Part shown: positions 9,263 through 18,583 of the stretch, piece after piece
Position numbering within the stretch: the first letter of the stretch is position 1
Layout of the letters: each line of letters begins with the position of its first letter
Assembly (NCBI RefSeq): GCF_000786105.1
Contig: NZ_JTEV01000007.1
Coordinates: 1 to 64,000, forward strand
Length of the DNA stretch: 64,000 bases
Reading direction: 5' to 3'
DNA from: Bdellovibrio sp. ArHS
GTDB lineage: Bacteria; Bdellovibrionota; Bdellovibrionia; Bdellovibrionales; Bdellovibrionaceae
The notes under the pieces: model-generated
The model's input: the letters and a program-made list of their open reading frames with translations, nothing else
The model's database searches: none
What the model was told of the DNA's origin: nothing
Program-made: the position numbers and the translations under genes

Positions 9263-11808
9263 TGAACCGGCGAGTAGCTGGCATTTGTTCTTTGCGAACG
9301 CAATTCGGTATTTAAGGACTCTACAGCTTCTTTGAAAGCCTTTTGAATTTGCGCCCGTTCATTCGCAGAAAGTCGCACCGAGGAAGCCTCGCCGATAAGA
9401 AGTTTCACCGCGCCCGTGTTGATATCCGTGGTTTGCATATCCACGCCAAAGGTTAAACCTTTAAGTTTTATGGGCTCCATCGAAGAGCTTAATGATTTGC
9501 GCAGAGTTTTTTCCACGGACTCACCATGTGTCGCCAACATATTGCGCGCCGAAGCGTCTTTGACACCGTCAGAGACAAAAGAAAGACGGAAAGCTCCGGA
9601 ATATTTTGTTTCCGCTAAGTTTCTCAAGACGGTTTCTTTATCCTTCGCCGACAAGGGTTTCGTCGCGATGGCCACACAATCATCACCGGAACAGACCGTT
9701 TGCAGTTTACCCGGATCAACGGAGCGCTGAATAACATCCTGAAAGGCCTTCTTTTGCTCAACGAAGTGCTGCGTGACGGATTTTTCGGCCAGACGCGTGC
9801 TTTCTAAAACTTTGTCCAGATCGCTCGCTCCCGCCAACGCTTCCGCCGTTCCCTTTAAATTCGCGCCCCCCATGCCGATCATGTCAGCAGAAAGACCGCC
9901 CATCACAGCGTCATTGAAGTGCGGCGTTTCCCGACGAGCAATATACAGTCCCGGAGAGAATTCATCCGCAGCCTTTACATAACGCTGCAAAACCTTCACC
10001 TGCACTTCATCAAAGGTAGCGGCCCCGAAACGGATAGACAGATCTTTGGAAATTTTGGCGGTATCACCGTTGCCTTTTCTGACAATGTCATACACGTCGG
10101 TGTCAAAAGTTTGTCCCGAAACCAACTTCGTATTGCCAAAGTACTGGCGCAGATTTTGGCGATCCGCTTCGATATCAGACAACTTTTTCGCCATCGCTTT
10201 TTGGAGGTCTGGTTTGGCATAGGACTGCAAATCGTTGACATCCAATTGTCGCGAATAGCGGGCGGCGATATTGGATTGATCGGCGGTCTGCCCCAGGCCC
10301 GCCCTAAACCATTTGTCAGAATCTGCTCCGGCACGCACGATTCCGTTTTCTTTTAACTGCAGATCGAATTCGGCGTTGGTCTCTTTAAATATTTTCGCCA
10401 GTTTGGCTTCCAGATCTTTCGGGACATTGCCGCTGAAGGCAAAACGCATCGACTTAAAGTCCGAATAAGGATCAATCACTAAGCCCGGATATTCTTTTTC
10501 CAAGGCTTTGACTTTGCCGATTAAGAGATCCTTATGATAGTTCGTCAAACTGGTCACTAGATTCTTATCTTTGAGGGTGTCGTTCAGAACTTTCATTTGC
10601 GAGTTTTCAACATCCAGGAAAACAGCTTTGCTTTTGCTACCGGAATTCGCCATGGCGATCCACTTCTCGTTCTGGGCGACCGTCGTTGGCGAGTATTCAA
10701 GATACTTTTTGATCAAACTTCCACGATCATGGAATCCGGCAGAAGCCTTTGCCGAACTGGTTGTCGTTGGCACCTCTCGGTCTGACTTTCTTCGCCGAGC
10801 GCCAATGTCGGCATTGTCGGCATCCTTCTGAGTCTGAGAAACCGCACCGCTTGACGAGGTTTTCGCCGAGGTGACTTCTGAAGTTTTCGCCGCCTCAGCC
10901 ACTTTCACCGCTTCAGCAGTTTCCACCGCCACCTTTTCAGCCCGAAGACCTTTGCCAGCGGCCAGAGCCGCCCGGCCCCCTTTGATAAAATAGCCGCCAA
11001 CTAAAATGGACGGGTCGATCACGTTGCCGATGGCGTAACACGCCAGCTCTTCCTGCGCCAAGGGGTTGTAACAAGAGTAGCGTTGGTATTGCTGACGAAG
11101 ACTTTCCATCACCATGTTTTTCAGCGAATTGAGCTTATTCTGCTGTTCTACTGAAATTTCGACATCGTCCGTCTTCATGCGCTCGGAAAGGGGCACGTAG
11201 GGCTTCGGGCGCACCCGATCCATCGAAGCCTTATAGGCTTTCATATCTTGCGCCTGCACATACAAAAATGCAGCGGTGTATTTATCTAAATCGGCGTCGC
11301 TGAGGTTGTTGTAACGATGGTCATCTTTAACAAGATCTTTCTTGCAGGCCAGACTCTTGTTGCACTCGCGGATAAACTCATTGCGTTTTTTATTATTGGC
11401 TTTGAAGCTTTCCCAGGAGTCTTCGATGAAGCCGCCTAGCGAAACCGCCATATCCTTCAAAGATATGCCCAGATCGACCATCGCGTTTTTATATCCGCGC
11501 AGGCACGCGATCCCCTGCTCGCGCAGATATTCATCGTTCTGTTTGCACAAGCTGTCCAAATCACAACGACGCATCAACGGCGCCCAGTCCGCATGCTCTT
11601 TTGCCAGTTCATCGCACTTCAAAGACTGCACTTGCATTTCACAAGACAGTTTTATTTTTTCAATTTGTTCTTTGTAGGTCGTTGCACATTCAGGTCTTTT
11701 TTTGCACGCAACCGAAAGGATAATGCTTTCACTGCTTGAAACAGCAAAAGAACTCAACGAAACTAGCAGAACAGTAAAAAAGCTGACAAATCCCAGAAAA
11801 ACTCCCAC
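9259..11808 (-). CDS. Large exported protein of unknown function, 849 residues
   Basis: The N-terminus is a hydrophobic signal peptide (about residues 1-24, cleavage near SFA-VSS). It is followed by a Cys-rich segment with about ten cysteines within residues 34-160, suggesting a disulfide-bonded periplasmic or secreted module. Residues 290-350 are Ala/Ser/Thr/Lys-rich and look like a linker. The C-terminal 480 residues look globular and contain FLDVENSQMKVLNDTL and SIRFGAATFDEVQVK, which hint at alpha/beta folds, but no catalytic motif is certain. The start is a GTG at 11808 after a weak GAAGAG site; an in-frame stop lies nine codons upstream, so the start is well bracketed. No homology call is possible by eye. 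Confidence 0.8.
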   Translation of the reverse strand: MGVFLGFVSFFTVLLVSLSSFAVSSSESIILSVACKKRPECATTYKEQIEKIKLSCEMQVQSLKCDELAKEHADWAPLMRRCDLDSLCKQNDEYLREQGIACLRGYKNAMVDLGISLKDMAVSLGGFIEDSWESFKANNKKRNEFIRECNKSLACKKDLVKDDHRYNNLSDADLDKYTAAFLYVQAQDMKAYKASMDRVRPKPYVPLSERMKTDDVEISVEQQNKLNSLKNMVMESLRQQYQRYSCYNPLAQEELACYAIGNVIDPSILVGGYFIKGGRAALAAGKGLRAEKVAVETAEAVKVAEAAKTSEVTSAKTSSSGAVSQTQKDADNADIGARRRKSDREVPTTTSSAKASAGFHDRGSLIKKYLEYSPTTVAQNEKWIAMANSGSKSKAVFLDVENSQMKVLNDTLKDKNLVTSLTNYHKDLLIGKVKALEKEYPGLVIDPYSDFKSMRFAFSGNVPKDLEAKLAKIFKETNAEFDLQLKENGIVRAGADSDKWFRAGLGQTADQSNIAARYSRQLDVNDLQSYAKPDLQKAMAKKLSDIEADRQNLRQYFGNTKLVSGQTFDTDVYDIVRKGNGDTAKISKDLSIRFGAATFDEVQVKVLQRYVKAADEFSPGLYIARRETPHFNDAVMGGLSADMIGMGGANLKGTAEALAGASDLDKVLESTRLAEKSVTQHFVEQKKAFQDVIQRSVDPGKLQTVCSGDDCVAIATKPLSAKDKETVLRNLAETKYSGAFRLSFVSDGVKDASARNMLATHGESVEKTLRKSLSSSMEPIKLKGLTFGVDMQTTDINTGAVKLLIGEASSVRLSANERAQIQKAFKEAVESLNTELRSQRTNASYSPVH

Positions 11809-11897
11809 TAACTCTTCGGCGCTTTCTGGGATTCAATCAAGATTCGTTCAAGAGATTCTCATTCTGAGATCAATGCCATCCTATACATTTGTTTGAT

Positions 11898-12554
11898 TTA
11901 AAACATCTTCTGAAAAATGAAATAAGGACTCTTCATCTTCACGGTGTGTAAGCGGAATCGTTCCGTCAGCCAATGCATGCTTCGTTCTGAGAAAAAACCG
12001 ACATGGGTGAGATCGCGACGATAATGCCAATCATGAAAAGCGGCTTCACCTTTGTGAGCGGAAGTCATGACCGCCAAAATCCCACCCGGTTTGAGAAGCG
12101 TCAACATACGCTCGATGTCTTCTTTGGGATTATGAAGATGCTCCCACACTTCCGTGCTGGTGATTAGGTGATAAGTACGTTTAAAAACCTCTGTCTCTGG
12201 ATAATAAAAAGAATCGTAATTGGCAGTTTCAAAACCCTCTGCTTGCAACAACCCACTTAACATCGCGGTCGGTCCACACCCGTAGTCAAGACTGGACAAC
12301 TGAGTGCTCTCCACGCCAGCCGCGCGGAAGTGATCGACAACGGCTTTAATGAGGGGCGCGAAGAAAGCCAGGTACCCCGCACTTTCCTGATTCTGATGCA
12401 GATCGTATCTTTGTTTCTCTTCTACCGCGCTCAGACGCTCTGCGGGATTCATGAAGATAAAATCACAATCCTCACAGTGAAAATAACTGCGTTCGGGCTT
12501 CTTGACCACTTTAAAAGAGTTTGAGTTTGGAGACTGACAAAGTAAGCACTGCAT
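11898..12554 (-). CDS. Class I SAM-dependent methyltransferase with N-terminal zinc ribbon
   Basis: The 218-residue product opens with two CxxC pairs (CLLC at 3-6, CEDC at 27-30), a zinc-ribbon-like leader common in methyltransferase-23 proteins. Next comes SSLDYGCGPTAML (SAM motif I, about 88-99) and TSTEVWEHLHNP (about 131-142) before a typical C-terminal LKPGGIL strand. The substrate is unknown. It stands alone between the large exported-protein gene and the divergent glutaredoxin gene. Confidence 0.85.
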   Translation of the reverse strand: MQCLLCQSPNSNSFKVVKKPERSYFHCEDCDFIFMNPAERLSAVEEKQRYDLHQNQESAGYLAFFAPLIKAVVDHFRAAGVESTQLSSLDYGCGPTAMLSGLLQAEGFETANYDSFYYPETEVFKRTYHLITSTEVWEHLHNPKEDIERMLTLLKPGGILAVMTSAHKGEAAFHDWHYRRDLTHVGFFSERSMHWLTERFRLHTVKMKSPYFIFQKMF

Positions 12555-12602
12555 GACAGGAAGAATCCTTGTCTCCCCGACAGGCCTATGTCAAAAAGAA
12601 TC

Positions 12603-12860
12603 ATGGCTAAAGTGCTTATTTATAAAAAAGATCCCTGTCCTTATTGCGACCGCGCCATTAATTTTTTAAATGGCAAAGGTATTGATTACGAACTTGTGGA
12701 CCTGACCGGCAAGCAAGAAGAAATTGATCGTATCAAAAATGAAACAGGCTGGAGAACAGTCCCGATTATTCTTATCAAGGGCCAATTGGTGGGTGGATAC
12801 ACCGATCTTAAAGCCTTGGATGAAGAGGGCAAACTCGAGCCCCTGCTGGAAGGAAAATAA
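12603..12860 (+). CDS. grxC: Glutaredoxin 3 (GrxC-like)
   Basis: The product has a dithiol CPYC active site at residues 12-15 (ATG at 12603) and the later TVPII and GGYTDL glutathione-binding motifs. It reduces disulfides using glutathione. An upstream in-frame ATG at 12588 would add five residues; neither start has a strong ribosome-binding site, and the shorter form matches usual family length of about 85. The stop is immediately followed by the next gene, so they are probably cotranscribed. Confidence 0.9.
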   Translation: MAKVLIYKKDPCPYCDRAINFLNGKGIDYELVDLTGKQEEIDRIKNETGWRTVPIILIKGQLVGGYTDLKALDEEGKLEPLLEGK

Positions 12861-12861
12861 A

Positions 12862-13269
12862 ATGAAAACTTTTTTACTCGTACTCGCAGTCGTTTTCTCG
12901 GTCTCCGCACAGGCTCAGGAAGTCGGTGCCAATCAAACCGAAGTGATTTACATGGGCTTAGGCTCAGCTCCCTACAACGGAGTCGCCCGTGGAAGTCTGC
13001 AGCTGAAGAACACCGGTGAGCAAGACCTTACGAAGATCGTCTGGGACATTCAGGGCATGGGCTTTTCCGCCAAAGACAACTGCCCGACCTCTTTGAAACC
13101 GGGAAAATCTTGTCAGATTTTTGTGACTTACTGGAATACTTTTCCAGGCCATGCCAGTGGAACATTGTTGGTATGGACTTCAGACAAGAATTATAAAGTG
13201 AATCTTTCAGCTTATGGTCAGCAGGAGATTCGTCCGCCGAATCCGCCTGTTCCGCCACGCTATCCTTAG
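12862..13269 (+). CDS. Secreted choice-of-anchor D/ASH-like Ig-fold protein
   Basis: The 135-residue product has a clear signal peptide (MKTFLLVLAVVFSVSAQA, cleavage after A18). The mature part carries the pattern LQLKNTGEQDLTKIVW, then CPTSLKPGKSCQIFVTY and a closing GTLLVWTS strand. This is the conserved pattern of HYDIN/ASH-like or choice-of-anchor D beta-sandwich domains, with two cysteines probably bridged. A Pro-rich tail ends the protein. ATG at 12862 has AAGGAAAA upstream. It converges on dusB with no gap between the stops. Confidence 0.8.
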   Translation: MKTFLLVLAVVFSVSAQAQEVGANQTEVIYMGLGSAPYNGVARGSLQLKNTGEQDLTKIVWDIQGMGFSAKDNCPTSLKPGKSCQIFVTYWNTFPGHASGTLLVWTSDKNYKVNLSAYGQQEIRPPNPPVPPRYP

Positions 13270-14358
13270 TTATTGGCGCAATTCAGTTCGGGGGCTCATT
13301 TCAACCGGGCCCTCGAAAAACTTCCGCACGCCCTCAAACATTTCATCAACGGTGCGGGCCTTTGCACAGACGCCAACAAGGGCATTACCAAAAAGCAACC
13401 ACACGCTGGTTGTTCTGACATAGAAGCGAACTTTGCGCATCGCTAAATCATCGCCAAAGTACTGCCGACTTAATTGAATTAATTTTAAAAGACATTTTCC
13501 ATATTCAGCCCCCTCTTCTTCCGAAGTTCGAGGCGCCGTCAGTCCTTCTTTTCCCGGGGGCGTGGCAAAACCCAGGTCTTCTCCAAGTTGCCACATCATC
13601 CAAGGACGTGCGGCTAAAGCGCGTCCTGCCATCGCCATATCGCAACCGGTTTCCTGTAACATTGCCACCGCGTCCTCGGCTGTTTGAATATCACCGTTGC
13701 CAATGACAGGAAAATCGACCGCTTTATGAAGTTGTTTGATTTGCTCCCAATCCGCAGAACCACGACGTTTTTGCTCCGCTGTTCGGGGATGGAGACACAC
13801 CCAAGCCGCTCCTGAATCACGCAGGCCTGTGACGAACTTTAAAAGATCATCAAACTCTTTCGTACTGCCCACGGCACGCAACTTCACACTGACGGGAACC
13901 GTCGCGTTTTTGACGGTCATGCGCACGACTTCCGCCGCATAGGACGGATCGCCCATCAAAGCCACGCCGTAATTGTGCTTCAAGGCCTTCTGCACCGGGC
14001 AGCCCATATTGATGTCGATGGCTTCCGCTCCCCACTCAATCAAACGTTTGACACTTTCCATGATGGGAACTTCTTCGTTGCCTAAAATTTGAGGAACCAG
14101 TCCGGTTTCGTGGGCCGCGCGCATGGTCTCGGGAGTCGTCGCCAGATTCTCGTTGGGAATGCGACGAGAGTTCAACATTTCTGTAGGCCAGATTGTATAA
14201 GCATCTGCAGGCATATAATCACGAATCACTTCCCGCAACGCCACGTGAGTCAAGCCTACCATCGGTGCCAGACAAAGCGGAAAGTTCACCTTCCCCTGCA
14301 AGATGGGGCGATGCAAACCTAATTGTTTTTGCGAGAATCCAGGGGTGTCCAATGCCAT
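13270..14358 (-). CDS. dusB: tRNA-dihydrouridine synthase, DusB/Dus_DUF type
   Basis: The 362-residue product has LCLAPMVGLTHVALR (about 28-42), the catalytic C120 in DINMGCPVQK, LHPRTAEQKRRG and the FMN-binding end MAGRALAARPW. The first 25 residues are an extension before the barrel. It differs clearly from the DusC-like protein at 8306-9262, so the organism has at least two Dus enzymes that probably modify different tRNA positions. Family level is secure; DusB is the best subgroup but less certain. Confidence 0.88.
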   Translation of the reverse strand: MALDTPGFSQKQLGLHRPILQGKVNFPLCLAPMVGLTHVALREVIRDYMPADAYTIWPTEMLNSRRIPNENLATTPETMRAAHETGLVPQILGNEEVPIMESVKRLIEWGAEAIDINMGCPVQKALKHNYGVALMGDPSYAAEVVRMTVKNATVPVSVKLRAVGSTKEFDDLLKFVTGLRDSGAAWVCLHPRTAEQKRRGSADWEQIKQLHKAVDFPVIGNGDIQTAEDAVAMLQETGCDMAMAGRALAARPWMMWQLGEDLGFATPPGKEGLTAPRTSEEEGAEYGKCLLKLIQLSRQYFGDDLAMRKVRFYVRTTSVWLLFGNALVGVCAKARTVDEMFEGVRKFFEGPVEMSPRTELRQ

Positions 14359-14406
14359 AGGGACTTTTACCCGGAAATGCCGTCGCCAGGCAATGGCAGA
14401 TTGATT

Positions 14407-14889
14407 CTACCTGGCAAAACGAGGCAAAAAACGTAAATATTTTTCGGGAAGAACATCGATTTCCATACGAGAAAAATTGACATCCAGAACTTCCGGCATC
14501 GCCAAAATTTTTCCCTTCATGAAGTGATCCCCCTTACGAAACAGAATAGAGGCTTCCTCATCTGTTACTGGAGAATGATAGGGAACGTAAAAGGACTCGA
14601 TGACGGAGTTTTCAGGAATGAAGCCGACAACGTTATTCAACTGATCAATAAAAACTTTGGGGCAATGACGAAAGAAGAACAAACGAAACTTCATCCCCGA
14701 AAGCCACTCTATCCAAAGTCGAATGCCCATGGAGTTAATACTCTGAAAACCCTGAAGATCGAAAAGCACATCCCGATTTTCCGCCACTGTGACAACAGGA
14801 AGCTCGGCGTACTCATCCAGGACCCCTTGGACCCGAAGCTGCAGATAAGAAGGCAGATCTTCAATTTCTATGTGAGTTTTACTCTTCAT
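14407..14889 (-). CDS. STAS-domain-like protein
   Basis: The 160-residue product contains VLFDLQGFQSINSMGIRLWI (about 41-60), the strand-turn-helix pattern of STAS domains including the SMG turn with the phosphorylatable-type Ser. STAS proteins act as anti-sigma-factor antagonists or as parts of transporters and sensory complexes. There is no attached transporter or kinase nearby. The C-terminal 60 residues are not part of the core domain. Confidence 0.65.
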   Translation of the reverse strand: MKSKTHIEIEDLPSYLQLRVQGVLDEYAELPVVTVAENRDVLFDLQGFQSINSMGIRLWIEWLSGMKFRLFFFRHCPKVFIDQLNNVVGFIPENSVIESFYVPYHSPVTDEEASILFRKGDHFMKGKILAMPEVLDVNFSRMEIDVLPEKYLRFLPRFAR

Positions 14890-14981
14890 TCAGCCACCAC
14901 GATGGCCTTGTCGGAGAGTCTAAAAGAATATTGAGCTGATTGAGGAAGATTGTGCTCTAACGGAGAAGATTCTGTTGCGAC

Positions 14982-15009
14982 ACACCCAACAAGCTCACTT
15001 GCAGGGTGT
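14982..15009 (-). terminator. Possible terminator hairpin after DUF6580 gene
   Basis: ACACCC and GGGTGT pair, with an inner CAAG/CTTG stem closed by TGAG, starting 17 bases after the stop of the minus-strand gene at 15026. No U-run follows, so activity as an intrinsic terminator is uncertain. Confidence 0.35.
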
Positions 15010-15025
15010 TCCCATAGATTAGAGA

Positions 15026-15547
15026 TTAGGCTTGAGTTTGCACCGCAAAATCAGGCGCAAACTTTTTCACAGCTTCGTAGCCACCAAAAAGAACTGCTGA
15101 GAAGAAGAGGTCTCCCAAGATCTGGTTGTCCAGGAAAGGAATTGCGGCTACGTAACAAGACACCAAACCGGTCAGGTTCTTGGCGTAAAGACCTTCCATC
15201 ATCCAAACGCCAAAATTAGAAATCAGGAAGAAAACCGCGCTTGTCACCAAAGACATCGTTCCCACGCGAACGACAGACTTTTGTTCTCGGAGATTCCAGC
15301 CTAAAACCACTGCCACTAAAAAGCCGACATAGACGTAAAGCATGGTCGTGTGGAAACCCAACACCAAGTCGCTGATAAAAAGTGCCGCCAAGGGAATTAC
15401 CATCGACAGTTTTTTAGAAGGGAAATAAGTTCCGCCAAAAAGAGCCATCGCACCGATCGCCGTAAAATTCCACGGGTGAGGAATCAGGCGGCTGAATGCA
15501 GCAACAAGAACCATCAAAACCAAAGTCATCCATTGTGTCGTTTTCAT
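15026..15547 (-). CDS. DUF6580-like integral membrane protein
   Basis: The 173-residue product has about five hydrophobic spans and the N-terminal SRLIPHPWNFTAIGAMALFG motif seen in DUF6580 proteins. These resemble S-components of ECF vitamin transporters in size and hydrophobicity, but a substrate is unknown. A GAGGATG site precedes the ATG. It lies 33 bases downstream of acs on the same strand, so the two may share a transcript. Confidence 0.75.
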   Translation of the reverse strand: MKTTQWMTLVLMVLVAAFSRLIPHPWNFTAIGAMALFGGTYFPSKKLSMVIPLAALFISDLVLGFHTTMLYVYVGFLVAVVLGWNLREQKSVVRVGTMSLVTSAVFFLISNFGVWMMEGLYAKNLTGLVSCYVAAIPFLDNQILGDLFFSAVLFGGYEAVKKFAPDFAVQTQA

Positions 15548-15580
15548 AGAACATCCTCATTTATGCAGAGCGCAAAACTA

Positions 15581-17518
15581 TCACCGATTCAGCCTGTTGT
15601 CCACCAGTTCTTGGACGACACTAGGGTCCGAAAGCGTCGAGATATCGCCCAATTGATCTGGGTGATTTTCCGCGATTTTCCGTAGAATCCGACGCATGAT
15701 TTTCCCTGAACGAGTCTTTGGCAAACGAAATGCCCACTGAATCAGATCTGGGGTGGCGATCGGACCGATTTCTTTTCTGACTGTCTGGATAAGTTCTTTG
15801 CGGATTTCCTCGCTGGGCTGCTCCCCTGTTTTCAAGGTGACAAAGGCATAAATGCCCTGCCCTTTGATATCATGCGGATAACCGACGACAGCGGCCTCCG
15901 CCACACGAGGATTCGCAACAAGAGCCGATTCAATTTCCGCAGTTCCGATACGATGCCCTGAAACATTGATCACATCATCGACCCGACCGGTAATCCAATA
16001 GTAACCGTCTTTGTCGCGTCGACATCCATCTCCTGAAAAGTAATAACCGGGATAAGTCGAAAAATATGTTTCTTCGAAGCGGTCATGATTGCGATACACC
16101 GTGCGCATCTGACCCGGCCAAGAGTCAGCAATCACCAATACACCTTCGCCTTCAACTTCTTTGATCTCTTTCCCCTCGACGGTCAGCAACTTCGGCTGCA
16201 CACCAAAAAATGGCAGAGTCGCAGAACCTGGCTTCGTCGCGATGGCTCCCGGCAATGGCGTGATCATGTGCCCCCCGGTTTCTGTCTGCCACCAAGTATC
16301 CACAATCGGGCAACGGCCTTCGCCGACAACTTCGTGATACCAGGCCCACGCTTCCGGGTTGATCGGCTCGCCGACAGTTCCCAAAATTCTTAACGTTTTA
16401 CGCGAAGCACTTTTGACATAAGCATCCCCTTCCCGCATCAGGGATCTTAGAGCCGTGGGAGACGTATAAAAAATCGAGACTTGATGTTTATCAACCACGT
16501 CCCAGAAACGCGAGGGTGTGGGATAATTCGGGACACCTTCGAAGATCAGCGAAGTCGCCGCATTGGCTAAAGGCCCATACACCATGTAGCTATGGCCCGT
16601 GACCCAACCAATGTCCGCCGAACACCAGTAAATATCATTATCGTGGTAATCGAAAACATACTCGTGAGTGATGCTGGCCCAAAGCAGATATCCGCCCGTG
16701 GTATGCAGCACACCTTTAGGTTTGCCTGTGGAACCCGAAGTATAAAGAATAAACAAAGGATCTTCCGCGTCCATGTGTTCGGGTTCACACTGATCGCTCA
16801 CCGTCTTAACTTCGTCATGCAACCACAGATCTCGGCCGGGCTGCATCTGAATGTCAGTCTGCGCATATTTCACAACCAGCACTTTTTCGACCGGCGCGCG
16901 CAACAGGGCTTTATCGATGTTTTCTTTCAAGGCAATTGTTTTACCACCACGAAATCCCGCATCCGCTGTAACGATGTATTTCGATTCACCATCTAAAAGA
17001 CGGTCCGCAATAGAGTCCGATGCGAAGCCACCGAAAATCACCGAGTGCACAGCTCCCAGACGAGTGCAGGCCAACATGGCATAGGCGGCTTCGGGAATCA
17101 TCGGAAGATAGATCGTGACCACGTCGCCTTTTTTGACGCCCATCCTCTTTAGGATGTTCGCAAAACGACAAACTTCCTGATGCAATTCTTTATAAGTGAT
17201 TTTTTTGGAGGGAGTTTGCGGGTTGTCGCCTTCCCAGATCAAAGCGACTTTGTCGCCATTCTTTTTCAGGTGCCTATCAATACAGTTATAAGAGACATTG
17301 AGCTTTCCGCCTTGAAACCATTTGATACTGACAGGTTTCTTGAAGCTGGTTTCTTTAACCTTGTCCCACTTTTTAAACCAGTCTAAACGCTCGGCGGCTT
17401 CCGCCCAAAATCCTTCAGGGTCTTTAATGGATTTTTCGTACATCTCTTTGTACTTGGCTTCATTGATCCAGGCGTGTTTCGCGACGTCTGCGGGAATGGG
17501 ATAAAGTTCTTTATGCAT
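15581..17518 (-). CDS. acs: Acetyl-CoA synthetase
   Basis: The 645-residue product matches Acs length. It shows the AMP-binding motif [19 protein letters not shown] and [12 protein letters not shown], and the C-terminal [11 protein letters not shown] with K606, the lysine acetylated in related enzymes. It makes acetyl-CoA from acetate, ATP and CoA. The ATG at 17518 is preferred over the in-frame ATG at 17536 because AGGTGAGG lies in between. A possible sigma-70 promoter with TTGCGC and TATAAA, 16 bases apart, lies about 50 bases upstream. Confidence 0.95.
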   Translation of the reverse strand: MHKELYPIPADVAKHAWINEAKYKEMYEKSIKDPEGFWAEAAERLDWFKKWDKVKETSFKKPVSIKWFQGGKLNVSYNCIDRHLKKNGDKVALIWEGDNPQTPSKKITYKELHQEVCRFANILKRMGVKKGDVVTIYLPMIPEAAYAMLACTRLGAVHSVIFGGFASDSIADRLLDGESKYIVTADAGFRGGKTIALKENIDKALLRAPVEKVLVVKYAQTDIQMQPGRDLWLHDEVKTVSDQCEPEHMDAEDPLFILYTSGSTGKPKGVLHTTGGYLLWASITHEYVFDYHDNDIYWCSADIGWVTGHSYMVYGPLANAATSLIFEGVPNYPTPSRFWDVVDKHQVSIFYTSPTALRSLMREGDAYVKSASRKTLRILGTVGEPINPEAWAWYHEVVGEGRCPIVDTWWQTETGGHMITPLPGAIATKPGSATLPFFGVQPKLLTVEGKEIKEVEGEGVLVIADSWPGQMRTVYRNHDRFEETYFSTYPGYYFSGDGCRRDKDGYYWITGRVDDVINVSGHRIGTAEIESALVANPRVAEAAVVGYPHDIKGQGIYAFVTLKTGEQPSEEIRKELIQTVRKEIGPIATPDLIQWAFRLPKTRSGKIMRRILRKIAENHPDQLGDISTLSDPSVVQELVDNRLNR

Positions 17519-17563
17519 ACTCACCTCACCTTTCATCGTAAACCTTCAAATAGTGAGGTCAAA

Positions 17564-17591
17564 TTTATAATTACAGAAAGTTGCTGCGCAA
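17564..17591 (-). promoter_or_regulatory. Possible sigma-70 promoter for acs
   Basis: On the minus strand TTGCGC (17591-17586) is followed after 16 bases by TATAAA (17569-17564). This places a start site about 40 bases before the acs ATG. It is based on motif match only. Confidence 0.4.
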
Positions 17592-17647
17592 AATTTCTTG
17601 GCCCCAGGGGCTTGAACTTTGACTCAAAACTTTACACGTCGGCAATG

Positions 17648-18082
17648 TTACTTGGATTCATATTTAAAAAAGCGCTGAGCACTCATCCCCACCAACATGG
17701 CAGCTACAAAGACAAGAGCCTGCATCGATCCCGCACCCACAGAGGTGATCACTGGACCGGGACAGTACCCCGCTAAGCCCCAACCCAAACCAAACAAAAG
17801 ACTGCCCAAAACAAGAGCGCGATTGATCTGCTTTGACTGCGGCACATGCCATCGTGAATCCAGCAAAGGAGACGTTCTTTTTCGCGCGAGATAATAAATA
17901 AAAGCATGAACGGGAATCGCCCCCATCATCACAAAAAGCAGCGTCGGGTCCCAATTCTTATCCCACGTCAAAAAGCCCAGAACCTTCGCAGGATCAGTCA
18001 TTCCCGCGACTGCCAGTCCGAAGGAAAAAAGAAAACCAACCAACAGAGCAACGAGCCCTTGCAGCGCCATGGTACTTTTCAT
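17648..18082 (-). CDS. YeeE/YedE-family sulfur transporter, second half (DUF6691-like)
   Basis: The 144-residue membrane protein has about four spans and the conserved LAGYCPGPVITSVGAGS motif. Together with the adjacent protein it makes up a split YeeE/YedE transporter; the fused version (TsuA) imports thiosulfate. The start at 18082 follows GGGGATAAA and lies right at the end of the upstream gene. The 18097 ATG would overlap that gene by 14 bases. Confidence 0.87.
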   Translation of the reverse strand: MKSTMALQGLVALLVGFLFSFGLAVAGMTDPAKVLGFLTWDKNWDPTLLFVMMGAIPVHAFIYYLARKRTSPLLDSRWHVPQSKQINRALVLGSLLFGLGWGLAGYCPGPVITSVGAGSMQALVFVAAMLVGMSAQRFFKYESK

Positions 18083-18083
18083 T

Positions 18084-18497
18084 TTATCCCCACACATATC
18101 TTAGAAGGGTTGCTATCGCGATCCCGGAAAACATAAATAACATCGTCGCAACCAGCGAGCGTGGCGAAAGACGCGAAAGACCACAGATACCGTGTCCACT
18201 CGTGCAACCGCCGCCCATCACGGTGCCAAGACCGACAAGAAATCCCGCGACTAAAATTACCAACCATGATTTTTCTGAAGTTGCAAAGAATGAGGGCTGA
18301 AGATGCCCCATCACGAAGCCCCCCAACAATAAACCGAGCAAAAAAGCCCCCCGCCAAAATCTTCCATCGGAGACCGTCAAAAAACTGTGCGTGATACCGC
18401 TAATTCCCGCCACGCGTCCATTGCAAATCAACAGCAGCGATACTGAAAGACCAATCAAAGCTCCACCACCAAGAGCGTAGGCAATACCTTCCGTCAT
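18084..18497 (-). CDS. YeeE/YedE-family sulfur transporter, first half
   Basis: The 137-residue membrane protein shows the conserved motif GGGCTSGHGICGLSRLSPRS, with the Cys pair used by these transporters to hand on sulfur. About four membrane spans are visible. It is followed almost directly by the second half, so the two form an operon. It is divergent from the metallo-beta-lactamase-fold gene at 18584, a pairing common in bacterial sulfide and persulfide handling. Confidence 0.87.
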   Translation of the reverse strand: MTEGIAYALGGGALIGLSVSLLLICNGRVAGISGITHSFLTVSDGRFWRGAFLLGLLLGGFVMGHLQPSFFATSEKSWLVILVAGFLVGLGTVMGGGCTSGHGICGLSRLSPRSLVATMLFMFSGIAIATLLRYVWG

Positions 18498-18583
18498 TTT
18501 TCGAATCCTTTACTAAATCCTTCACTATAAGATCATCCTCGGGATATTCTTGGCAAAGACTACTTTTTGATTGGTAAGGATGT

